Shown here in pieces: positions 1 through 12,597 of a stretch of DNA of 64,000 nucleotides. The stretch spans positions 62,001 to 126,000 of the forward strand of contig NZ_RKRK01000004.1 in NCBI RefSeq assembly GCF_003815035.1. Direction: 5' to 3'. The notes under the pieces were generated by a model. The model made no database searches. It was not told the origin of the DNA and saw only the letters and a list, made by a program, of their open reading frames with translations. The position numbers and the translations under genes are program-made. Position 1 is the stretch's first letter. Every line of letters begins with the position of its first letter. The stretch is from Abyssicoccus albus. Lineage in GTDB: Bacteria; Bacillota; Bacilli; Staphylococcales; Abyssicoccaceae.

Positions 1-2374
<2,374 letters not shown>

Positions 2375-2413
2375 TTATGACCATCCTTTAATTGATAAGT
2401 TTTGTCTGTGAAT

Positions 2414-3100
2414 TCACTTTGATTTTATGACTTTAACGGTTTTCAATGCCGACTTTATATCTTCATATACTCCATTTCCGACAATGATTGTATCAACATA
2501 CTGCATGACTTCTTTGGCAATGCGCTCATTTGTAATACCACCACCATAAATAATATGGCTATGAGTTACTTGCTCTTTAATCATCTTTAACCGTTCAATG
2601 TCTATAAGATCTCCACTATGTTCAATGTATATATACGGACTCTTCATTACCTTATCCAAAATATCTATATATGAAAGCAAATCAACATCTTGGACTACAG
2701 TGTGACACTTTGCGGCATGAAAAACTTTAGCTTTATCATTCGTCACGATATATGGAACCCATTGAATAGATGAATAATCGATCATATGACCATATGACCG
2801 AATCCCTTCGAATAAATATCCTGTATGAAATTGTACTTCTTTTGATTGAATCATATATGGAAAAATATAGCCATCAAATCCTAATGTTGCCACTTCAACA
2901 TCATTCGGTTCTTGAATACAATCGACAGCATAACGTCTTACTCTACTCATTAAGTTTAAGACATTATCTTCTGTCACATCATCTGAGCCACCGATAATCA
3001 CTGCATCTGTACCACTTTCACAAATTTGCATTAATTCATCATCTGAAATCTCTTTTGCAGGGTCAAGTTTAAAAATATGTTGATAATCTTTTAAATTCAT
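2414..3100 (-). CDS. pcrB: Heptaprenylglyceryl phosphate synthase PcrB
   Basis: PcrB is a TIM-barrel prenyltransferase that joins heptaprenyl diphosphate to sn-glycerol-1-phosphate. The 228-residue protein shows the family pattern: KLDPAKEISDDEL at the N-terminus, GTDAVIIGGSDD, GFDGYIFPY, and the phosphate-binding end IIYGGGITN followed by DTIIVGNGVYED. ATG at 3100 follows GGAATAAAGGATGATTGG. It heads the pcrB-pcrA-ligA operon, the usual Firmicutes arrangement. Confidence 0.95.
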   Translation of the reverse strand: MNLKDYQHIFKLDPAKEISDDELMQICESGTDAVIIGGSDDVTEDNVLNLMSRVRRYAVDCIQEPNDVEVATLGFDGYIFPYMIQSKEVQFHTGYLFEGIRSYGHMIDYSSIQWVPYIVTNDKAKVFHAAKCHTVVQDVDLLSYIDILDKVMKSPYIYIEHSGDLIDIERLKMIKEQVTHSHIIYGGGITNERIAKEVMQYVDTIIVGNGVYEDIKSALKTVKVIKSK

Positions 3101-3142
3101 CCAATCATCCTTTATTCCTCTATCTAATATCTATATGAAGAC

Positions 3143-3958
3143 TTATTTCAAATTATAGTACTCTTCCATTGTTAATTTAGATTTATATATTTTAGTCGCA
3201 TCATCGATATTCAAATATCTTAAGTGCCAAGGCTCATACATATATCCAGTAATATGCTCTTTTCCTTTAGGATATCTCACAATAAAACCATATCGATGGG
3301 CGTTCACTTTAACCCAATCCGACGCTTTCGTTTGACCAAACGACGTCATACTATTTTGTGCACTTTCCGGTGTTGCAACGTCAATTGCAAGCCCTGTTTG
3401 GTGTTCCGAATGGCCCGGCGGTGCACTAAATCGATCTGCTGCTTGTTTGCCATGTTGTTGAATGTAATTTTGATATAAATTCTGTTGATATGTATATGAT
3501 CTAAATTCACTTACAATGATCAACTGATAGCCTTCACTTAGTGCATTTTGTTGCATTTTATCAAACTGCTTTTTCGCTTCATGACTTAAACCGGGATTAT
3601 AGTCTGCTGGCAACTTATAATCTTTGTTGACGATAATATGACCTCCAACATACGGTATACCATCTTTATACTCTACTTGACCATCACGTGATGATTCTGA
3701 AGACGGTTCCTCAGTGGTCGGCTTTTCTGTCGTCGGCGCTTCTGTCGTTGGTTTCTCCGTTGTTGCTATTTCTTCTTTAACTTGTTCAGTCGAACGCGTT
3801 GACTGCTCATCTAATAACAGTTCAGAGTGATTATTTTCATCAGAAACTTGTTGTTTAGCACGGTCATCAATTTCTTTCAAAGAGTATTGCTGAGTATCAT
3901 TTTCACAGCCTGTTGTGAGTAGGACAAAAGAAAGTATAGACATCAGTTTGAATCTCAT
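3143..3958 (-). CDS. VanY-type D-alanyl-D-alanine carboxypeptidase lipoprotein
   Basis: Predicted zinc-dependent carboxypeptidase trimming D-Ala from peptidoglycan stems, anchored outside the cell. The N-terminus is a lipoprotein signal with lipobox LTTGC (Cys about residue 18). A Thr/Glu/Pro-rich linker of repeated TTEKPTTEAP units (residues 65-90) follows, then the VanY/M15B domain: SEFRSY, SAPPGHSEHQTGLAIDVA with the His and Asp zinc ligands, and EPWHLRY with the last His. The start ATG at 3958 has AAAGGTG upstream. The gene lies just upstream of pcrB with a 42-nt gap, so it may be co-transcribed. Function rests on family motifs; the physiological substrate is not shown. Confidence 0.88.
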   Translation of the reverse strand: MRFKLMSILSFVLLTTGCENDTQQYSLKEIDDRAKQQVSDENNHSELLLDEQSTRSTEQVKEEIATTEKPTTEAPTTEKPTTEEPSSESSRDGQVEYKDGIPYVGGHIIVNKDYKLPADYNPGLSHEAKKQFDKMQQNALSEGYQLIIVSEFRSYTYQQNLYQNYIQQHGKQAADRFSAPPGHSEHQTGLAIDVATPESAQNSMTSFGQTKASDWVKVNAHRYGFIVRYPKGKEHITGYMYEPWHLRYLNIDDATKIYKSKLTMEEYYNLK

Positions 3959-4035
3959 TCAATCAAACACCTTTACAAAATATTTACTATTATCATTTTA
4001 TCATGAAATTGAATGTAATTAATCTAAAACAGATG

Positions 4036-4071
4036 AAAAACCACTTACAAATAAAATAAATGTAAGTGGTT
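4036..4071 (-). terminator. Rho-independent terminator of purB
   Basis: An 11-bp stem (AACCACTTACA / TGTAAGTGGTT) is followed on the minus strand by TTTTTCAT. It lies 47 nt beyond the purB stop codon, at the purB/vanY boundary. Confidence 0.8.
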
Positions 4072-4117
4072 AAAATATAACGGTACAACTTTGGTATGTT
4101 TATAAATTTTTAATACT

Positions 4118-5413
4118 TTATTGTATTCCAGCACGTTCAAATATTGTGTCAACTTCTTTTAAATGATGGTTTTCATTAAAGCATTCATCTAATTCAGATT
4201 GAGATAAATGTTTTGTAATATCAGAATCTTGCTCAACTAATTCTCTAAACGGTACTTTAGTTTCCCATGATTTCATTGCTTTAGGCTGTACTAAGTCGTA
4301 AGCTTCTTCACGAACTAATCCTTTGTCAATTAAAGCGAGCATGACACGTTGTGAATAAATTAGACCAAACGTCTTATTCATGTTTTCTTTCATATTTTCT
4401 TCGAATACTGTTAAGTTATCTAAAATATTTGTGAAGCGATTCATCATATAATCTAGTGCGATTGTCACATCAGGTAACATAATACGTTCAGCAGATGAAT
4501 GTGAAATATCACGTTCATGCCATAACGGTACATTCTCATATGCTGTTGTTAAGTAACCACGAATGACACGTGCAATCCCTGTAACATTTTCAGAACCTAC
4601 AGGATTACGTTTATGCGGCATTGCAGATGATCCTTTTTGACCTTTACCGAATGCTTCTTCAACTTCACGCGTTTCAGTTTTTTGTAAGCCTCGAACTTCT
4701 ACAGCAAATTTCTCTATCGACGTTGCGATGAGGGATAAAGTTGCAATGTAATACGCATGACGATCTCGTTGTAATGTTTGAGTTGATACTTCTGCTGTAT
4801 CTAACCCTAATTCTTTACATACATACGCTTCAATACTTGGTGGAATATTAGCAAACGTTCCAACAGCTCCACTCATCTTTCCAACTTCGATTTCTTTACG
4901 AACACGTTTGAAACGCTCTAAATTACGTTTCATTTCCATATACCATAATGCCATTTTAATTCCGAATGTTGTCGGTTCGGCATGGACACCATGCGTTCTA
5001 CCCATCATCAATGTCGTTTTATGTTCGATGGCTTTGTTTTTAATCACTTCGATAAAACGTTCTAAATCGTCTTCGATGATATCATTTGCTTGTTTGATTA
5101 AATAGCTTAACGCTGTATCTACAACATCTGTTGATGTTAAACCATAGTGAACCCACTTTTTCTCGTCACCTAAAGTTTCAGACACTTGACGTGTAAAAGC
5201 CACGACATCGTGACGAGTAGACGCTTCAATCTCTTTAATGCGATCGACATCAATCGAAGCATTCTCTCTAATTTTTTTCACATCTTCACTAGGTATATGC
5301 CCCTCTTCAACCCAAGCCTCACAGGCTAGAATTTCAACTTCTAGCCATGCTTTGAACCTATTCTCTTCACTCCAAATGTTCTCCATCTCTTCTCTAGAAT
5401 AACGTGATATCAT
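4118..5413 (-). CDS. purB: Adenylosuccinate lyase PurB
   Basis: PurB removes fumarate from adenylosuccinate and from SAICAR in purine synthesis. The 431-residue protein has the fumarase/aspartase signature [11 protein letters not shown], the [12 protein letters not shown] segment, and [14 protein letters not shown] with the catalytic His. I place the start at the ATG at 5413 ([14 protein letters not shown]) because GGAGGTCTGTAC precedes it directly. A longer reading frame upstream lacks a ribosome binding site. It is monocistronic, with a terminator downstream. Confidence 0.97.
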   Translation of the reverse strand: MISRYSREEMENIWSEENRFKAWLEVEILACEAWVEEGHIPSEDVKKIRENASIDVDRIKEIEASTRHDVVAFTRQVSETLGDEKKWVHYGLTSTDVVDTALSYLIKQANDIIEDDLERFIEVIKNKAIEHKTTLMMGRTHGVHAEPTTFGIKMALWYMEMKRNLERFKRVRKEIEVGKMSGAVGTFANIPPSIEAYVCKELGLDTAEVSTQTLQRDRHAYYIATLSLIATSIEKFAVEVRGLQKTETREVEEAFGKGQKGSSAMPHKRNPVGSENVTGIARVIRGYLTTAYENVPLWHERDISHSSAERIMLPDVTIALDYMMNRFTNILDNLTVFEENMKENMNKTFGLIYSQRVMLALIDKGLVREEAYDLVQPKAMKSWETKVPFRELVEQDSDITKHLSQSELDECFNENHHLKEVDTIFERAGIQ

Positions 5414-5474
5414 GTACAGACCTCCAATTATTTTATATCGATTATAGTATATCAATTATTTGAAGTTTATTCAT

Positions 5475-5517
5475 TAAAAAACGAACATTTCACAATAATT
5501 TTTAGTGAATGTTCGTT
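5475..5517 (-). terminator. Probable terminator of the phn operon
   Basis: An imperfect stem, ACGAACATTtCAC / GTGAATGTTCGT (5481-5516), has one bulged base. On the minus strand it is followed by TTTTTTAATG. It sits about 70 nt beyond the last phnE stop codon, and the + side is also T-rich. Confidence 0.65.
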
Positions 5518-5545
5518 AATTTTTTTGAAAATGATAATATTTTTT

Positions 5546-5590
5546 ACATGCTCGCAAAAACAATTTGCGAGCATGTACACTTTGTTTAGA
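5546..5590. repeat. Left copy of inverted hairpin element flanking the phn operon
   Basis: A perfect 13-bp hairpin, ACATGCTCGCAAA-N5-TTTGCGAGCATGT (5546-5576), is joined to GTACACTTTGTTTAGA (5575-5590). The last bases overlap the final codons of phnE. The 16-bp joint occurs again, exactly inverted, at 9259-9274 beside a related hairpin. On the operon strand the stem is followed by A residues, so this is not a normal terminator. Confidence 0.75.
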
Positions 5591-6395
5591 CAAGTTTTTT
5601 TCGTATATAGCTTGATATCATATCAACTGTAATCACTAAAATAATTATTCCAATTAAAATAATAGCGACTCTGTTCCAATCTCGCATTTGTAGTGCAAAT
5701 ATTAACGGTGTTCCAATCCCACCAGCACCAATTAAACCTAATATAGATGCACTTCTCAAGTTAATCTCAAAACGATAGAGTACAAATGATAGGTAAGCAG
5801 GTAGTACTTGAGGTACCACAGCAAAAATAATACTTTTAAATCGATTGGCTCCTGCTGATTTTAAAGCTTCAGTTGCACCCATATCAAGATTCTCAATGTC
5901 ATCTGAAAATAATTTTCCAAGCATTCCTATTGAGTTGACTCCAACTGCAAGTACACCGGCAAATGCACCAGGTCCAACTGCTTTAATAAATATTAAAGCC
6001 ATAATAATTTCTGGAAATACACGTATAAAACTTAATATAAATTTATTCGCTTCTGCGATATATTTATTTTGAGTAATATTGTATGCCGCTAAAAAGCCAA
6101 ACGGAATGCATAAAATTGCAGAAATAAATGTACCTAAAAATGCGATTGCTAATGTTTGTAGAAGCATCCTCAAAAGATCTTCACCTTCTGGATCATATAT
6201 GTAATCTAAATCCGGATTCATTAGCCCATCTAACATAGATTGCATCGTTGGGATTGCATTCTCTTTAATATTAATCTCATCAAGTCCCAATATTGCCCAT
6301 AAATATATTGCAATGACTATAATCGCTATTGTAATCCACTTCAATCGTTGAGTCATTGTCACTTGAGGTTTCATATATTGATCCAAGTTCCTCAT
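5586..6395 (-). CDS. phnE: Phosphonate/phosphite-type ABC transporter permease PhnE (second copy)
   Basis: An inner-membrane permease of a phosphonate, phosphite or phosphate-ester importer. The 269-residue protein has about six membrane segments and the EAA loop EALKSAGANRFKSIIFAVVPQVLP. It also has the GLIGAGGIGTPL segment typical of PhnE. ATG at 6395 follows GAGGAGGTATTTCAT and overlaps the stop of the upstream permease by ATGA, indicating translational coupling. It is the last gene of phnD-C-E-E. Two PhnE-like permeases probably form a heterodimeric pore. The real substrate is unknown: no C-P lyase or phosphonatase gene is in this window. Confidence 0.92.
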   Translation of the reverse strand: MRNLDQYMKPQVTMTQRLKWITIAIIVIAIYLWAILGLDEINIKENAIPTMQSMLDGLMNPDLDYIYDPEGEDLLRMLLQTLAIAFLGTFISAILCIPFGFLAAYNITQNKYIAEANKFILSFIRVFPEIIMALIFIKAVGPGAFAGVLAVGVNSIGMLGKLFSDDIENLDMGATEALKSAGANRFKSIIFAVVPQVLPAYLSFVLYRFEINLRSASILGLIGAGGIGTPLIFALQMRDWNRVAIILIGIIILVITVDMISSYIRKKLV

Positions 6396-7183
6396 ATGAA
6401 ATACCTCCTCACACGCTTACTTACAAAATCAATCACCATCACGATAACAAGCGTGTATATAATTAAAGTCGTTACTTTAGGATAATCAAAGTAACCTAAT
6501 GCTTGATCATAGTACAATCCTATACCACCTGCACCAACTAAACCTAAAACAGCTGCCGCTCTAATGTTTATTTCAAATGTAAATAAGACGTAGTTAAAGT
6601 ATGCTGCAATAGATTGTGGAACAACACCATATGTAATCCACTTTGCCTTGTTCGCACCTACTGCAGTCATTGCTTCTAATGGTCCAGGATCTATTCCTTC
6701 CAATGATTCATAAAATAGTTTTGCAACAATACCAAATGATAAAACTGATAGCGCAAGAATCCCTGAAAACTCACCAATTCCAAAAATAGCAACAAATAAA
6801 GAGGCAAGCAATAGGTCGGGTATTGTACGGATAACATTCAATATTATTCTAATGGGTATAAATACCCAATGAGACTTGAATACATTACTCGCACATAAAA
6901 ATGCAACTGGTAATGCTAAAATCGATCCTGTAGTTGTTCCTAATACAGCCATACGAATCGTATCTAACATTGGCTCTGTCACTTCTTTAAAATGGTTCAT
7001 ATCAGGTGGCCACATTTCAATAATTAAATTTTGCATTTCTGTAGCACCCATGACTAATGTACTGAATTGAAACTCTGTTGCACGGGCACTTAAATAAGCA
7101 CAAAGTAATACAAAGAGGATAGTAAATACACTTTTATAGTTCTTCTTTCGATTCAGTTGAGACTCAATACGCTCGTTACTCAT
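6392..7183 (-). CDS. phnE: Phosphonate/phosphite-type ABC transporter permease PhnE (first copy)
   Basis: A partner permease of the following gene, 263 residues. It has a first membrane helix near residues 18-35, the coupling motif [24 protein letters not shown] and [14 protein letters not shown]. The ATG at 7183 lies 8 nt inside the end of phnC, and its own end overlaps the next permease by 4 nt, so the three genes are tightly coupled. Confidence 0.92.
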   Translation of the reverse strand: MSNERIESQLNRKKNYKSVFTILFVLLCAYLSARATEFQFSTLVMGATEMQNLIIEMWPPDMNHFKEVTEPMLDTIRMAVLGTTTGSILALPVAFLCASNVFKSHWVFIPIRIILNVIRTIPDLLLASLFVAIFGIGEFSGILALSVLSFGIVAKLFYESLEGIDPGPLEAMTAVGANKAKWITYGVVPQSIAAYFNYVLFTFEINIRAAAVLGLVGAGGIGLYYDQALGYFDYPKVTTLIIYTLVIVMVIDFVSKRVRRYFI

Positions 7184-7958
7184 GAGAATTGTCTCCTAAC
7201 GTTTCTGATGATTCAATCGAACGACCATAAATTGTTTCGAAATCTTCTTCAGATGTATTCACTTTTAGGTCATCATAGACAACTTTCCCATCTCGCATTC
7301 CTATAATTCTTTCACCGTACTCTAATGCTAAGTCGATAAAATGAAGATTAATTATAATTGTGATACCCATATCTTCGTTGATACGCTTTAAATCATTCAT
7401 AACCTGCCTAGTTGTCTTAGGGTCTAATGATGCTGTCGGTTCATCCGCTAGAATAATTTTAGGCTGTTGACTTAATGCTCTCGCAATACTGACACGCTGT
7501 TGTTGACCTCCACTTAAGCTATCGGCCCGATCATGGGCTTTTTCTAATATATTCACTCTATCTAATGCTTCAAGTGCAATAATTTTATCCTTCTTCGGAA
7601 ATAAACCGAGAATCATTTTCCATGTTGAATGATAGCCAACACGACCGCTTAAGACATTCTTCAAAACAGAAGATCTCTTTACTAAGTTAAATGTTTGAAA
7701 TATCATGCCAATATTTCTTCTTATTTCTAAAAGCTTTTTCCCTTTCGCTTTCGTAATAGATTCACCACTAATTATAATATCACCCGAAGTGACATCATGA
7801 AGTCGGTTAATCGAGCGAAGCAAAGTAGATTTACCAGCTCCACTTAATCCGACAACAATAACAAACTCACCTTCATCAATTGATAAGTTAATATCCTTTA
7901 GACCAATATGGCCGTTAGGATATATTTTTGATACATTATGAAATTCTATCTGACTCAT
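7176..7958 (-). CDS. phnC: Phosphonate/phosphite-type ABC transporter ATPase PhnC
   Basis: Cytoplasmic ATPase that powers the PhnDCE importer. The 260-residue protein has Walker [12 protein letters not shown] (about 37-47), Q-loop [11 protein letters not shown], signature [15 protein letters not shown], Walker [14 protein letters not shown] and the switch His in INLHFID. ATG at 7958 is preceded by AGGAGAAATAAT. A stable hairpin lies between phnD and phnC, so this gene is probably expressed below the binding protein. Confidence 0.94.
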   Translation of the reverse strand: MSQIEFHNVSKIYPNGHIGLKDINLSIDEGEFVIVVGLSGAGKSTLLRSINRLHDVTSGDIIISGESITKAKGKKLLEIRRNIGMIFQTFNLVKRSSVLKNVLSGRVGYHSTWKMILGLFPKKDKIIALEALDRVNILEKAHDRADSLSGGQQQRVSIARALSQQPKIILADEPTASLDPKTTRQVMNDLKRINEDMGITIIINLHFIDLALEYGERIIGMRDGKVVYDDLKVNTSEEDFETIYGRSIESSETLGDNSHE

Positions 7959-7972
7959 ATTATTTCTCCTAG

Positions 7973-8000
7973 AAAAAGCTAACCCTTCGGTTAGCTTTTT
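7973..8000 (-). terminator. Intercistronic hairpin/partial terminator between phnD and phnC
   Basis: A 12-bp stem AAAAAGCTAACC / GGTTAGCTTTTT closes a 4-nt loop. It is self-complementary at its A/T ends and so works in both directions. It sits in the 68-nt phnD-phnC gap. Such hairpins usually raise the ratio of binding protein to membrane components by partial termination or by protecting the phnD mRNA 3' end. Confidence 0.75.
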
Positions 8001-8026
8001 AATTTTATATAAACACTGTAATGAAC

Positions 8027-9013
8027 TTATTCTTTTTCTTTATTCTCTGGATCTACTTTTTTATAATAGTCACGTACTACATCAAAGTTTGAATCTTCAG
8101 ATTCGATATATCCTTCATGTGAATATACATCTTTAATAATTTTTTGACCTTCTTCATCTTTACCAATGTTAATGAAAGCTTCTGTAATTTTCTTCTTCAT
8201 ATCATCAGATACTCCAGGGCGAACTGAAATTGTATCGTTAGGAATCTTTTCTGTTAATTTTACTATTTCAGTTTTTTCAAATACTTCTGGTGCATCTTCT
8301 TTTACAATATTACGTGCATCTTGGAATGTAACTGCAACATCTACATCATCATTCAATACTGCCATAACAGCTTGATCATGTCCTTTAACTGTTACAGGTT
8401 CCATATCTTTCAACACATCAATTCCCGCTTCTTTTAGCTCAGCAACTGGGTATACATAACCAGCAGTTGATGTAGTATCTTGAAGTGCAATTTTCTTACC
8501 TTTCATATCTTTAAGATCTTTAATGTCTGAATCTTTCTTGACGATAAATTGAGATTTATAGAAGTCTACTAATTCTTCTGTTGGTGAACCATCATCACTC
8601 ACTCCATAACGTTGTGCTTGTAAAAGTACTTCAGCAGCACCTTGCTCTTTAGCAAGTGTATAAGCTGATGGAGGTAGGAAACCAACATCTACTTTTTCTG
8701 ATTTCATCGCTTCAACAATTGTATTGTAGTTTGTTGATACTGATACTTCAGCATCAATACCTAATTCTTCTTTTAATAATTTTTCTAACGGCTTCGCTTT
8801 TGCTTCAAGTGTATCAGCATTTTGAGAAGGAACGAATTGAACACGTAACTTTTCAAGTTCACCTTCATCTGATTTCTTGTCTTCTCCTTCTTTTGCTGTC
8901 TCAGATGATTCTTTTGATCCACTGTCCTCAGATTTTTCAGTAGATTCATTACCACATGCAACGATTACAATAGAAATCATTGCTGCTAAAATTAACATTA
9001 AATACTTTTTCAT
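8027..9013 (-). CDS. phnD: Phosphonate/phosphite-type ABC transporter substrate-binding lipoprotein PhnD
   Basis: Extracellular binding protein, 328 residues. It starts with a lipoprotein signal ending IVIVAC (Cys about 20), then an acidic Ser/Glu/Lys linker. The mature domain is of the PhnD/PtxB/SsuA type: [35 protein letters not shown], and [17 protein letters not shown], where the Ser/Thr residues normally bind the phosphorus oxyanion. ATG at 9013 follows GAGGAGGATATTTT. It heads the phn operon. The ligand (phosphonate, phosphite or a phosphate ester) cannot be told from sequence alone. Confidence 0.92.
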   Translation of the reverse strand: MKKYLMLILAAMISIVIVACGNESTEKSEDSGSKESSETAKEGEDKKSDEGELEKLRVQFVPSQNADTLEAKAKPLEKLLKEELGIDAEVSVSTNYNTIVEAMKSEKVDVGFLPPSAYTLAKEQGAAEVLLQAQRYGVSDDGSPTEELVDFYKSQFIVKKDSDIKDLKDMKGKKIALQDTTSTAGYVYPVAELKEAGIDVLKDMEPVTVKGHDQAVMAVLNDDVDVAVTFQDARNIVKEDAPEVFEKTEIVKLTEKIPNDTISVRPGVSDDMKKKITEAFINIGKDEEGQKIIKDVYSHEGYIESEDSNFDVVRDYYKKVDPENKEKE

Positions 9014-9209
9014 AAAATATCCTCCTCATTAGGAATAATTTAATATGTATATCGTATCGCTTATTAAACAATACAAATTTAGTATATCATTATTAAAATG
9101 AATGAAAATATAGTAATTTTTTTAACTTAGTATCTCTGAGTAACTTCTTGTATTCGAATAATAATTTTAATTAAATTTATCTTATCCCAAATAAAAATTT
9201 CAGAGTGAC

Positions 9210-9307
9210 CATACATGCGCGCAAAATTGATTTGCGCGCATGTATGACAAAAAAGGTCTCTAAACAAAGTGTACGTGCGCACAAAAACGATTTGCGCGCA
9301 CGTACAC
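9210..9307. repeat. Right copies of the hairpin element upstream of the phn operon (two tandem hairpins)
   Basis: This lies in the 307-nt gap between phnD and the NETI gene. Hairpin A (9210-9246) has 16-bp arms CATACATGCGCGCAAA / TTTGCGCGCATGTATG. Hairpin B (9269-9307) has 17-bp arms with one mismatch. Both share the core TGCGCGCAAA-N5-TTTGCGCGCA with the left copy at 5546. TCTAAACAAAGTGTAC (9259-9274) is the exact inverse of 5575-5590. Hairpin B also ends the NETI transcript, with a T-rich stretch after it on the minus strand. The rest of the gap (9014-9200) is AT-rich and should hold the phn promoter, but I see no convincing -35/-10 pair. Confidence 0.75.
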
Positions 9308-9320
9308 TATTTATCATATA

Positions 9321-9503
9321 TCAATCAGTTCGTTGACCGACAAAAACAATTTCTTGATGATCTACAACAACTTCTCCATTATCACGCTCAATAAACACTG
9401 GCTTTTCCATTCTTCTAATTGGCGTATAACCTTCTTTTTTCATTTGATTTAATACATCTTCAATCTTTTGATTTTTACCAACTTTATAGTTCTTCCGGTT
9501 CAT
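9321..9503 (-). CDS. Small NETI-family protein
   Basis: A 60-residue cytosolic protein with [33 protein letters not shown]. This resembles the short NETI-motif family of bacilli and staphylococci, although the namesake motif is degenerate here (QKIE). Function unknown. Its start lies 20 nt inside the end of the UPF0316 gene, so the two are co-translated. A hairpin follows directly after the stop. Confidence 0.7.
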   Translation of the reverse strand: MNRKNYKVGKNQKIEDVLNQMKKEGYTPIRRMEKPVFIERDNGEVVVDHQEIVFVGQRTD

Positions 9504-10053
9504 ACTGTGCTAACCTCTTTCTACGTACACCTTTCACCCAGAACCCGCCGTTAATATTTGTTGGTTCATACGTAATGATAAACGCTTTGTCATCTAACTC
9601 TTTAATCGTTGCCATTAACTTTCTTTCATATTTACGGGGCGTAAGAATCTGCATTACCGTCCGCTGACCGTCTCGTCCGTATGCAAAATAGTGTGTTACA
9701 CCGTAACCTAAATTTCTTAATTGGTTCGGCATGTCAGGTTCTTTACCACTAATGGTCACATTAACGACAAGATATCCTAACGCTAACATCTCTTCAATCT
9801 TAAGCCCTACAATAATACCAACTCCGAATCCTAATGCATAAGCAATGACATTAAAGAAGTTGTCTAAATTATCTAACACAAGACCTAGCCCAATAACATA
9901 GACGAGGATTTCTAACACGCTAAATCCAGCAGCCACATATCGGTAGCCTTTCAATGTCATAATCGTTCTCATCGTTAGAAATGTAACATAAACGATATTG
10001 ACGACAAAGATGATGAAAATCATCGCGATCGGATGATTCATAATTTCTTGCAT
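9484..10053 (-). CDS. UPF0316/DUF2179 membrane protein
   Basis: A 189-residue protein with three N-terminal membrane segments (about 10-30, 38-58, 62-82). A cytoplasmic DUF2179 domain follows: [21 protein letters not shown], then a run ending [14 protein letters not shown]. This is the UPF0316 architecture of Firmicutes. No biochemical role is established; DUF2179 domains are thought to bind a nucleotide or other small ligand. Start ATG at 10053 (MQEIMNHP). It is co-transcribed with the NETI gene. In S. aureus, as I remember it, the same protein lies between purB and nadE. Confidence 0.85.
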   Translation of the reverse strand: MQEIMNHPIAMIFIIFVVNIVYVTFLTMRTIMTLKGYRYVAAGFSVLEILVYVIGLGLVLDNLDNFFNVIAYALGFGVGIIVGLKIEEMLALGYLVVNVTISGKEPDMPNQLRNLGYGVTHYFAYGRDGQRTVMQILTPRKYERKLMATIKELDDKAFIITYEPTNINGGFWVKGVRRKRLAQYEPEEL

Positions 10054-10208
10054 ATGCTTTCCACTTCTTTCTTATCATTTTGTTAAACCTTATGAAAAAT
10101 AAATAATAAGCAATTATTTATGATTCGTTTTTCATCTGAGTGGGTGGAATATATCACATTTTATTTTCACTGTATATTAATTTATCTTATATTTTATATT
10201 ATTTTGAT

Positions 10209-11033
10209 TTACTGCATTTGTTCAGGTAAATGAAATCGATGATACGGAAGTACTCTTTTATGTTCTGTCTTTTTATACCATTTTTCTATTGCCTTTCTTG
10301 CTGATGGATTGATTTCTTTTCCTTCTAAATAATCATCAATCTCATCATACGTAACTCCAAGTGCTTCTTCATCTGAAATCATTGGACGCTCTTCTTCTAA
10401 ATCTGCAACTGGTATTTTATGACTTAAATGATAGGGTGCATCTAAATACTGTAATATTTGTCTACCTTGCCTTTTGTTTAATCCAAATAATGGAATAATA
10501 TCTGCAGCACCGTCTCCAAACTTAGTAAAAAAGCCTGTTACATTTTCAGCAGCATGGTCTGTTCCTAATACAATACCATTATGTTGTGCGGCAATCGCAT
10601 ATTGCACTTTCATGCGCTCTCTTGCTTTATCATTTCCTTTGGTGAAGTCTGATATTTCTACATTAGCATCCTCTAATGATTGATACGTCGCATCGACAGA
10701 TGGCTTAATATTTACTGTAAACGTTTGGTCTGGTTGAATAAAGTTAATCGCATCGATAGCATCTTCAGCATCATTTTGCTCACCATAAGGTAATCTTACT
10801 GCAATAAATTGTGCTGTATAGCCTTCATTTCTTAATAATTCAGCGGCTTGTTGTGCTAATTTTCCTAGCAATGTTGAATCTTGTCCACCAGATATACCAA
10901 GGACAAAACACTTAATGAATGGGTGCGACTTAACATAATCCATCATAAATTGAACAATATGTTCTGCTTCTTCTTTCGGATCGATAGTCTTTTTTACATG
11001 AAGTAATTCAATAATTTCATCTTGCAATGTCAT
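10209..11033 (-). CDS. nadE: NH3-dependent NAD synthetase NadE
   Basis: The last step of NAD synthesis: adenylates deamido-NAD and amidates it with ammonia. The 274-residue single-domain form carries the PP-loop [15 protein letters not shown] (about 46-60), [23 protein letters not shown] and [13 protein letters not shown] at 11033 overlaps the pncB stop by ATGA. The pncB-nadE pair thus joins nicotinate salvage to NAD synthesis in one transcript. Confidence 0.96.
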   Translation of the reverse strand: MTLQDEIIELLHVKKTIDPKEEAEHIVQFMMDYVKSHPFIKCFVLGISGGQDSTLLGKLAQQAAELLRNEGYTAQFIAVRLPYGEQNDAEDAIDAINFIQPDQTFTVNIKPSVDATYQSLEDANVEISDFTKGNDKARERMKVQYAIAAQHNGIVLGTDHAAENVTGFFTKFGDGAADIIPLFGLNKRQGRQILQYLDAPYHLSHKIPVADLEEERPMISDEEALGVTYDEIDDYLEGKEINPSARKAIEKWYKKTEHKRVLPYHRFHLPEQMQ

Positions 11034-12490
11034 TTCTTGTTCACCACTTGTTTAACGTATTTACCAACATTTTTAATGATTTGATTTTTATTTTCCCAAC
11101 ACGCTTCGCTTAGATCGACAGGGTATTCTTCTGGGTTGCTCGGTCTCTTATATTCATCCCATAGCTCTTCTAATGAATGATTAACTCTCTCTTGAATTGC
11201 TTCAATAGATTCTTTAGCGTAACGTCGTTGTCCTGATTCCATCACGAGTTGTAATAACGGTCTTGCTGTAAAATCGTGAATAAACTTTTGCTTAAATGTA
11301 TGGACCGGATGGAACAAATGAATCATCTGTTCTTCTTCTGGCTCTTCATCTGCTAATGTGATGTAATCACCTTCTGATTTACCTGTCACATTATTGATAA
11401 TTCGATACACATCTTTTCGTCCTGGTGTTGACACTTTAATCGCATTGTTCGATAACTTAATCCGATCCTCCAACTGACCTTCTTCATTCTCAATCGCTGT
11501 CAATTTGTATACCGCACCGAGTGCTGGATCGTCATAGCCTGTGATCAATTTCGTTCCAATACCCCATGAATCAACTTTCGCACCTTGATGCATTAAGTCT
11601 TGAATTGTATATTCATCAAGGTCATTACTGACGATAATTTTAGTATCTGTATACCCTGCTTCGTCTAACAATTTACGTGATTCTTTAGAGAGATATGCGA
11701 TATCTCCTGAATCCAATCGAATCCCATTGAAATTAATCGAATCCTTTAATTCATTAGCAACTTTAATGGCTGTTGGAACACCTGATTTTAATGTATGGAA
11801 TGTATCCACTAAGAATACACATTCTTTATGACTTCTTGCGTACGCTTTAAATGCCTCATACTCGTCATTATATGCTTGCACAAATGAATGAGCGTGTGTT
11901 CCGACAGGTACTAAATCGAATCGCTTCGCCGCTTCGACATTACTCGTTCCATTAAATCCCGCGATGACACTGGCTCTTGCGCCCCACTGGGCAGCATCCA
12001 TTTCATGCGCTCGTCGTGTACCGAATTCCATCAATTGTTGGTTATCCGTTGTAACTTGTTTAATTCGACTTGCTTTCGTTGCAATTAATGTTTGATAATT
12101 GACAAAGTTTAATAATGCAGTCTCTACAAGTTGTACTTCGATTAAAGGGCCTTCTACTCGTATTAGTGGTTCATTGTTAAAGCACGCTTCACCTTCTAAC
12201 ATTGAATAAACATCTCCACTAAATCTTAATGACTTTAATACATTTAAGAAGTCATCATCATAGTTTAATGATTTCAAATATGCGACATCTTCATCTGTTA
12301 ACTGCCACTCTTGTAAATATTGGAGCACACGCTCTAATCCAACAAAAATTGCATACCCGTTATCAAATGGCATCGACCTAAAATATAAGTCAAAGACTGC
12401 ACGTCGACGATGCACGCCTTCATCATAATAAGCTTTTGCCATATTAATTTGGTATAAATCTGTATGTAAAAAATGATGTGTATTGCTCAT
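11030..12490 (-). CDS. pncB: Nicotinate phosphoribosyltransferase PncB
   Basis: Converts nicotinate and PRPP to nicotinate mononucleotide. The protein is 486 residues with [17 protein letters not shown] at the N-terminus, [43 protein letters not shown] and the phosphoribosyl-binding run [13 protein letters not shown] choose the ATG at 12490 ([11 protein letters not shown]) because AGAGGAGCGAAAACA lies just upstream. An in-frame extension further upstream has no such site. A dyad near 12550 may be its operator. Confidence 0.95.
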   Translation of the reverse strand: MSNTHHFLHTDLYQINMAKAYYDEGVHRRRAVFDLYFRSMPFDNGYAIFVGLERVLQYLQEWQLTDEDVAYLKSLNYDDDFLNVLKSLRFSGDVYSMLEGEACFNNEPLIRVEGPLIEVQLVETALLNFVNYQTLIATKASRIKQVTTDNQQLMEFGTRRAHEMDAAQWGARASVIAGFNGTSNVEAAKRFDLVPVGTHAHSFVQAYNDEYEAFKAYARSHKECVFLVDTFHTLKSGVPTAIKVANELKDSINFNGIRLDSGDIAYLSKESRKLLDEAGYTDTKIIVSNDLDEYTIQDLMHQGAKVDSWGIGTKLITGYDDPALGAVYKLTAIENEEGQLEDRIKLSNNAIKVSTPGRKDVYRIINNVTGKSEGDYITLADEEPEEEQMIHLFHPVHTFKQKFIHDFTARPLLQLVMESGQRRYAKESIEAIQERVNHSLEELWDEYKRPSNPEEYPVDLSEACWENKNQIIKNVGKYVKQVVNKK

Positions 12491-12539
12491 TGTTTTCGCT
12501 CCTCTGGTGGTTTTTATTTTCATCATTATTATAGCCTTA

Positions 12540-12559
12540 TTATCACACAGTTGTGATAA
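12540..12559. promoter_or_regulatory. Palindromic operator-like site between pncB and the MFS gene
   Basis: TTATCACAC-AG-TTGTGATAA is a 20-bp dyad with 9-bp half sites and one mismatch. It lies in the 107-nt divergent region. It is unlike a Rex box, whose half sites face the other way. Niacin-responsive repression of pncB is an inference only. Confidence 0.5.
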
Positions 12560-12597
12560 AATATTAAGAGATATTGCTTTAGTAGAGGGGGCTATTT

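Noticed and set aside
5546-5576. Terminator of the phn operon
   Set aside because: On the operon strand the stem is followed by A residues. The T-tailed stem at 5475-5517 is a better terminator.
5586-9013. Phosphonate degradation pathway
   Set aside because: Only uptake genes (phnD, C, E, E) are present. The PhnB-like VOC gene at 39.8 kb is unrelated despite its name.
12540-12559. Rex box near pncB
   Set aside because: The half sites are in the opposite order (TCACA before TGTGA), so it does not fit TTGTGA-N6-TCACAA.
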